A DNA stretch of 64,000 nucleotides from Dyadobacter sp. CY347 (GTDB lineage: Bacteria > Bacteroidota > Bacteroidia > Cytophagales > Spirosomataceae): positions 1 through 64,000 of the forward strand of contig NZ_JAKFFT010000009.1 in the NCBI RefSeq assembly GCF_021502655.1, given 5' to 3'. A model generated the notes under the pieces. The model made no database searches, was not told the DNA's origin, and saw only the letters and a list, made by a program, of their open reading frames with translations. Below, one piece after another: positions 63,078-64,000 of the stretch. Positions within the stretch are counted from its first letter, which is position 1. Each line of letters opens with the position of its first letter. The position numbers and the translations under genes were made by a program.

Positions 63078-63674
63078 GTGAAAAAAATCAAGTTAGAAAT
63101 TCTCGGGCTGTCTCCAAGCCAATCACAGGCTGGTTCCTTCGCACTGGTTCTCGGCGAAGAGCTGGGTAACCGCCGCCTGCCCATCATTATTGGTGTGTTC
63201 GAAGCACAGGCCATTGCCGTTCAAATTGAAAACATTGTCCCAAACCGTCCGATGACGCACGATCTCTTCAAATCGTTTGCGGATGGAATGAACTATACAT
63301 TAAAAGAAATCGTCATTTCGGACCTCAAAGAGGGCATTTTTTATGCCAAGATCGTCTGCACAGACAATCTCCGGGAGGTGGAAATCGACGCGCGCCCTTC
63401 TGACGCCATCGCTATCGGCCTGCGATTTGACATTCCGATCTTTACATATGAAGCCATTCTTTCCGAAGCAGGAATCGTTTCAAGCTCCCTCACCGAAGAC
63501 GAAGAGGATGAGGAAGATGGAGTGAAAGAAACATTAAGAACCACCGGCTCGTCCAAAGACCAGCTGCGTGACCTTACATTTGACGAGTTACAGCGCATGC
63601 TTGATGACGCCCTCTCCAAAGAAGACTACGAGAAAGCCGCAAGTATCCGCGATGAAATGGGCCGCAGAAATTAG
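63078..63674 (+). CDS. Bifunctional nuclease-family protein with C-terminal UVR motif
   Basis: A 198-residue protein whose start is set at the GTG at 63078 (VKKIKLEILGLSPSQSQ), where family similarity begins; the longer frame adds sequence that overlaps the promoter. It contains the BFN (DUF151) domain (about 1-140, RRLPIIIGVFEAQAIAVQIE, ARPSDAIAIGLRF) and a UvrB/C-like UVR motif at the end (ELQRMLDDALSKEDYEKAASIRDEM). Plant and bacterial BFN proteins have RNase and DNase activity. The acidic linker (EDEEDEEDG) sits between them. Confidence 0.9.
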   Translation: MKKIKLEILGLSPSQSQAGSFALVLGEELGNRRLPIIIGVFEAQAIAVQIENIVPNRPMTHDLFKSFADGMNYTLKEIVISDLKEGIFYAKIVCTDNLREVEIDARPSDAIAIGLRFDIPIFTYEAILSEAGIVSSSLTEDEEDEEDGVKETLRTTGSSKDQLRDLTFDELQRMLDDALSKEDYEKAASIRDEMGRRN

Positions 63675-63746
63675 TTTGCATTGTTTTGTTAAAGTTAAAA
63701 ATAGTTAACAAAACGGCCGTTTCCGTCCATATGCCATTATAATGCT

Positions 63747-63754
63747 TATTTTTG
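63747..63754 (+). promoter_or_regulatory. -7 box of ftsX
   Basis: TATTTTTG, an exact TAnnTTTG match, lies 54 bases before the ftsX start. A 9-base AT-rich inverted repeat (63684-63692 with 63705-63713) lies upstream. Confidence 0.45.
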
Positions 63755-63807
63755 CCCTCGTTCATACCAAAGTTTGAACCAACCGCTAAGCGAAACCTTA
63801 CGCTCTT

Positions 63808-64000
63808 ATGCCTAAAAAAAAGAAGATTGGAAGTTATCCCAATGCAATGATTGTAATGAGCCTCACGGCTGCATTGTTCCTGATCGGTTTTTGCGGGCTG
63901 CTTGTGATCCAATCCAAAAAACTGGTTTCCATCATCCGTGAAAACATTGAGGTCCGCGTATTTTTAAATAAAGAAGAAACCAAAGCGGGCCAGGATTCTA
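63808..64000 (+). CDS. ftsX: Cell division ABC transporter permease FtsX (partial)
   Basis: Only the first 64 codons are in the window and the gene continues beyond it. The product starts with a basic stretch (MPKKKKIGSYPN). One membrane segment follows (LTAALFLIGFCGLLVIQ), then the start of the extracellular loop SIIRENIEVRVFLNKEETK, which matches the FtsX permease N-terminus. With the ATPase FtsE it controls cell-wall hydrolases at the division site. Confidence 0.85.
   Translation, partial: MPKKKKIGSYPNAMIVMSLTAALFLIGFCGLLVIQSKKLVSIIRENIEVRVFLNKEETKAGQDS

Overview
This window is a stretch of chromosome from a member of the Bacteroidota. It looks like order Cytophagales, family Spirosomaceae, and most resembles Dyadobacter. 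That placement is an inference from several features: a SusC/SusD pair, a secreted protease with a type IX secretion C-terminal sorting domain, TPR-membrane-LuxR regulators, promoter boxes of the Bacteroidota type (TTG about 20 nt upstream of TAnnTTTG), few purine-rich ribosome binding sites, and many lipoproteins and Tat-like leaders. I see 56 protein genes. I found no rRNA, tRNA, CRISPR array, transposase, integrase or prophage gene. The last gene (ftsX) runs off the right end.

Left part (1-14 kb): a periplasmic TPR protein and gyrA (minus strand). A tight four-gene operon follows (GntP permease, RidA, a D-serine/D-threonine type PLP enzyme, membrane dipeptidase) that reads as a D-amino-acid scavenging pathway. 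Next come a CxxC-less HMA-like small protein, a fused trehalose-6-phosphate synthase/phosphatase, and a TPR-LuxR regulator. A 400 bp gap upstream of that regulator ends in an orphan terminator and may encode a small RNA.

Middle part (14-33 kb): small accessory and stress genes. These include DinB-type proteins, an MFS exporter with a VOC protein, a lipoprotein glycosidase, a GlxA-type regulator, and a two-gene overlapping module (58-residue protein plus DUF6169-like protein). Further along are SRPBCC proteins, one fused to DinB, a thioredoxin-like protein, a CE1-type esterase with a GMC oxidoreductase, SYLF and KTSC proteins, Dps, a cytochrome P450 and a CPA1 antiporter.

Right-middle part (32-44 kb): a minus-strand set with a SusC/SusD outer-membrane uptake pair followed by a 5'-nucleotidase split into two genes. 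The SusC carries a long Pro/Ala/Gln-rich insert. Then come a small gene with a near-ideal promoter containing a palindrome, an M43 metalloprotease with a T9SS signal, DNA polymerase IV, and a protein with a divergent diadenylate-cyclase-like domain.

Right part (45-64 kb): a surface-glycan cluster (four glycosyltransferases and an MsbA-like ABC exporter), a PQQ dehydrogenase with built-in cytochrome c, a bestrophin-like channel, an AI-2E family permease, and an RluF-type pseudouridine synthase. An esterase/oxidoreductase pair, two small proteins, the electron transfer flavoprotein genes, a bifunctional nuclease and ftsX complete it.

The least explained items are the 58-residue/DUF6169 overlapping pair (21176-21884), the DAC-like protein (43493-44677), the putative small RNA (about 11672-11822), the palindrome-in-spacer promoter (39504-39536) and the proline-rich SusC insert. 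Nothing here proves a new system. These are the places to look.
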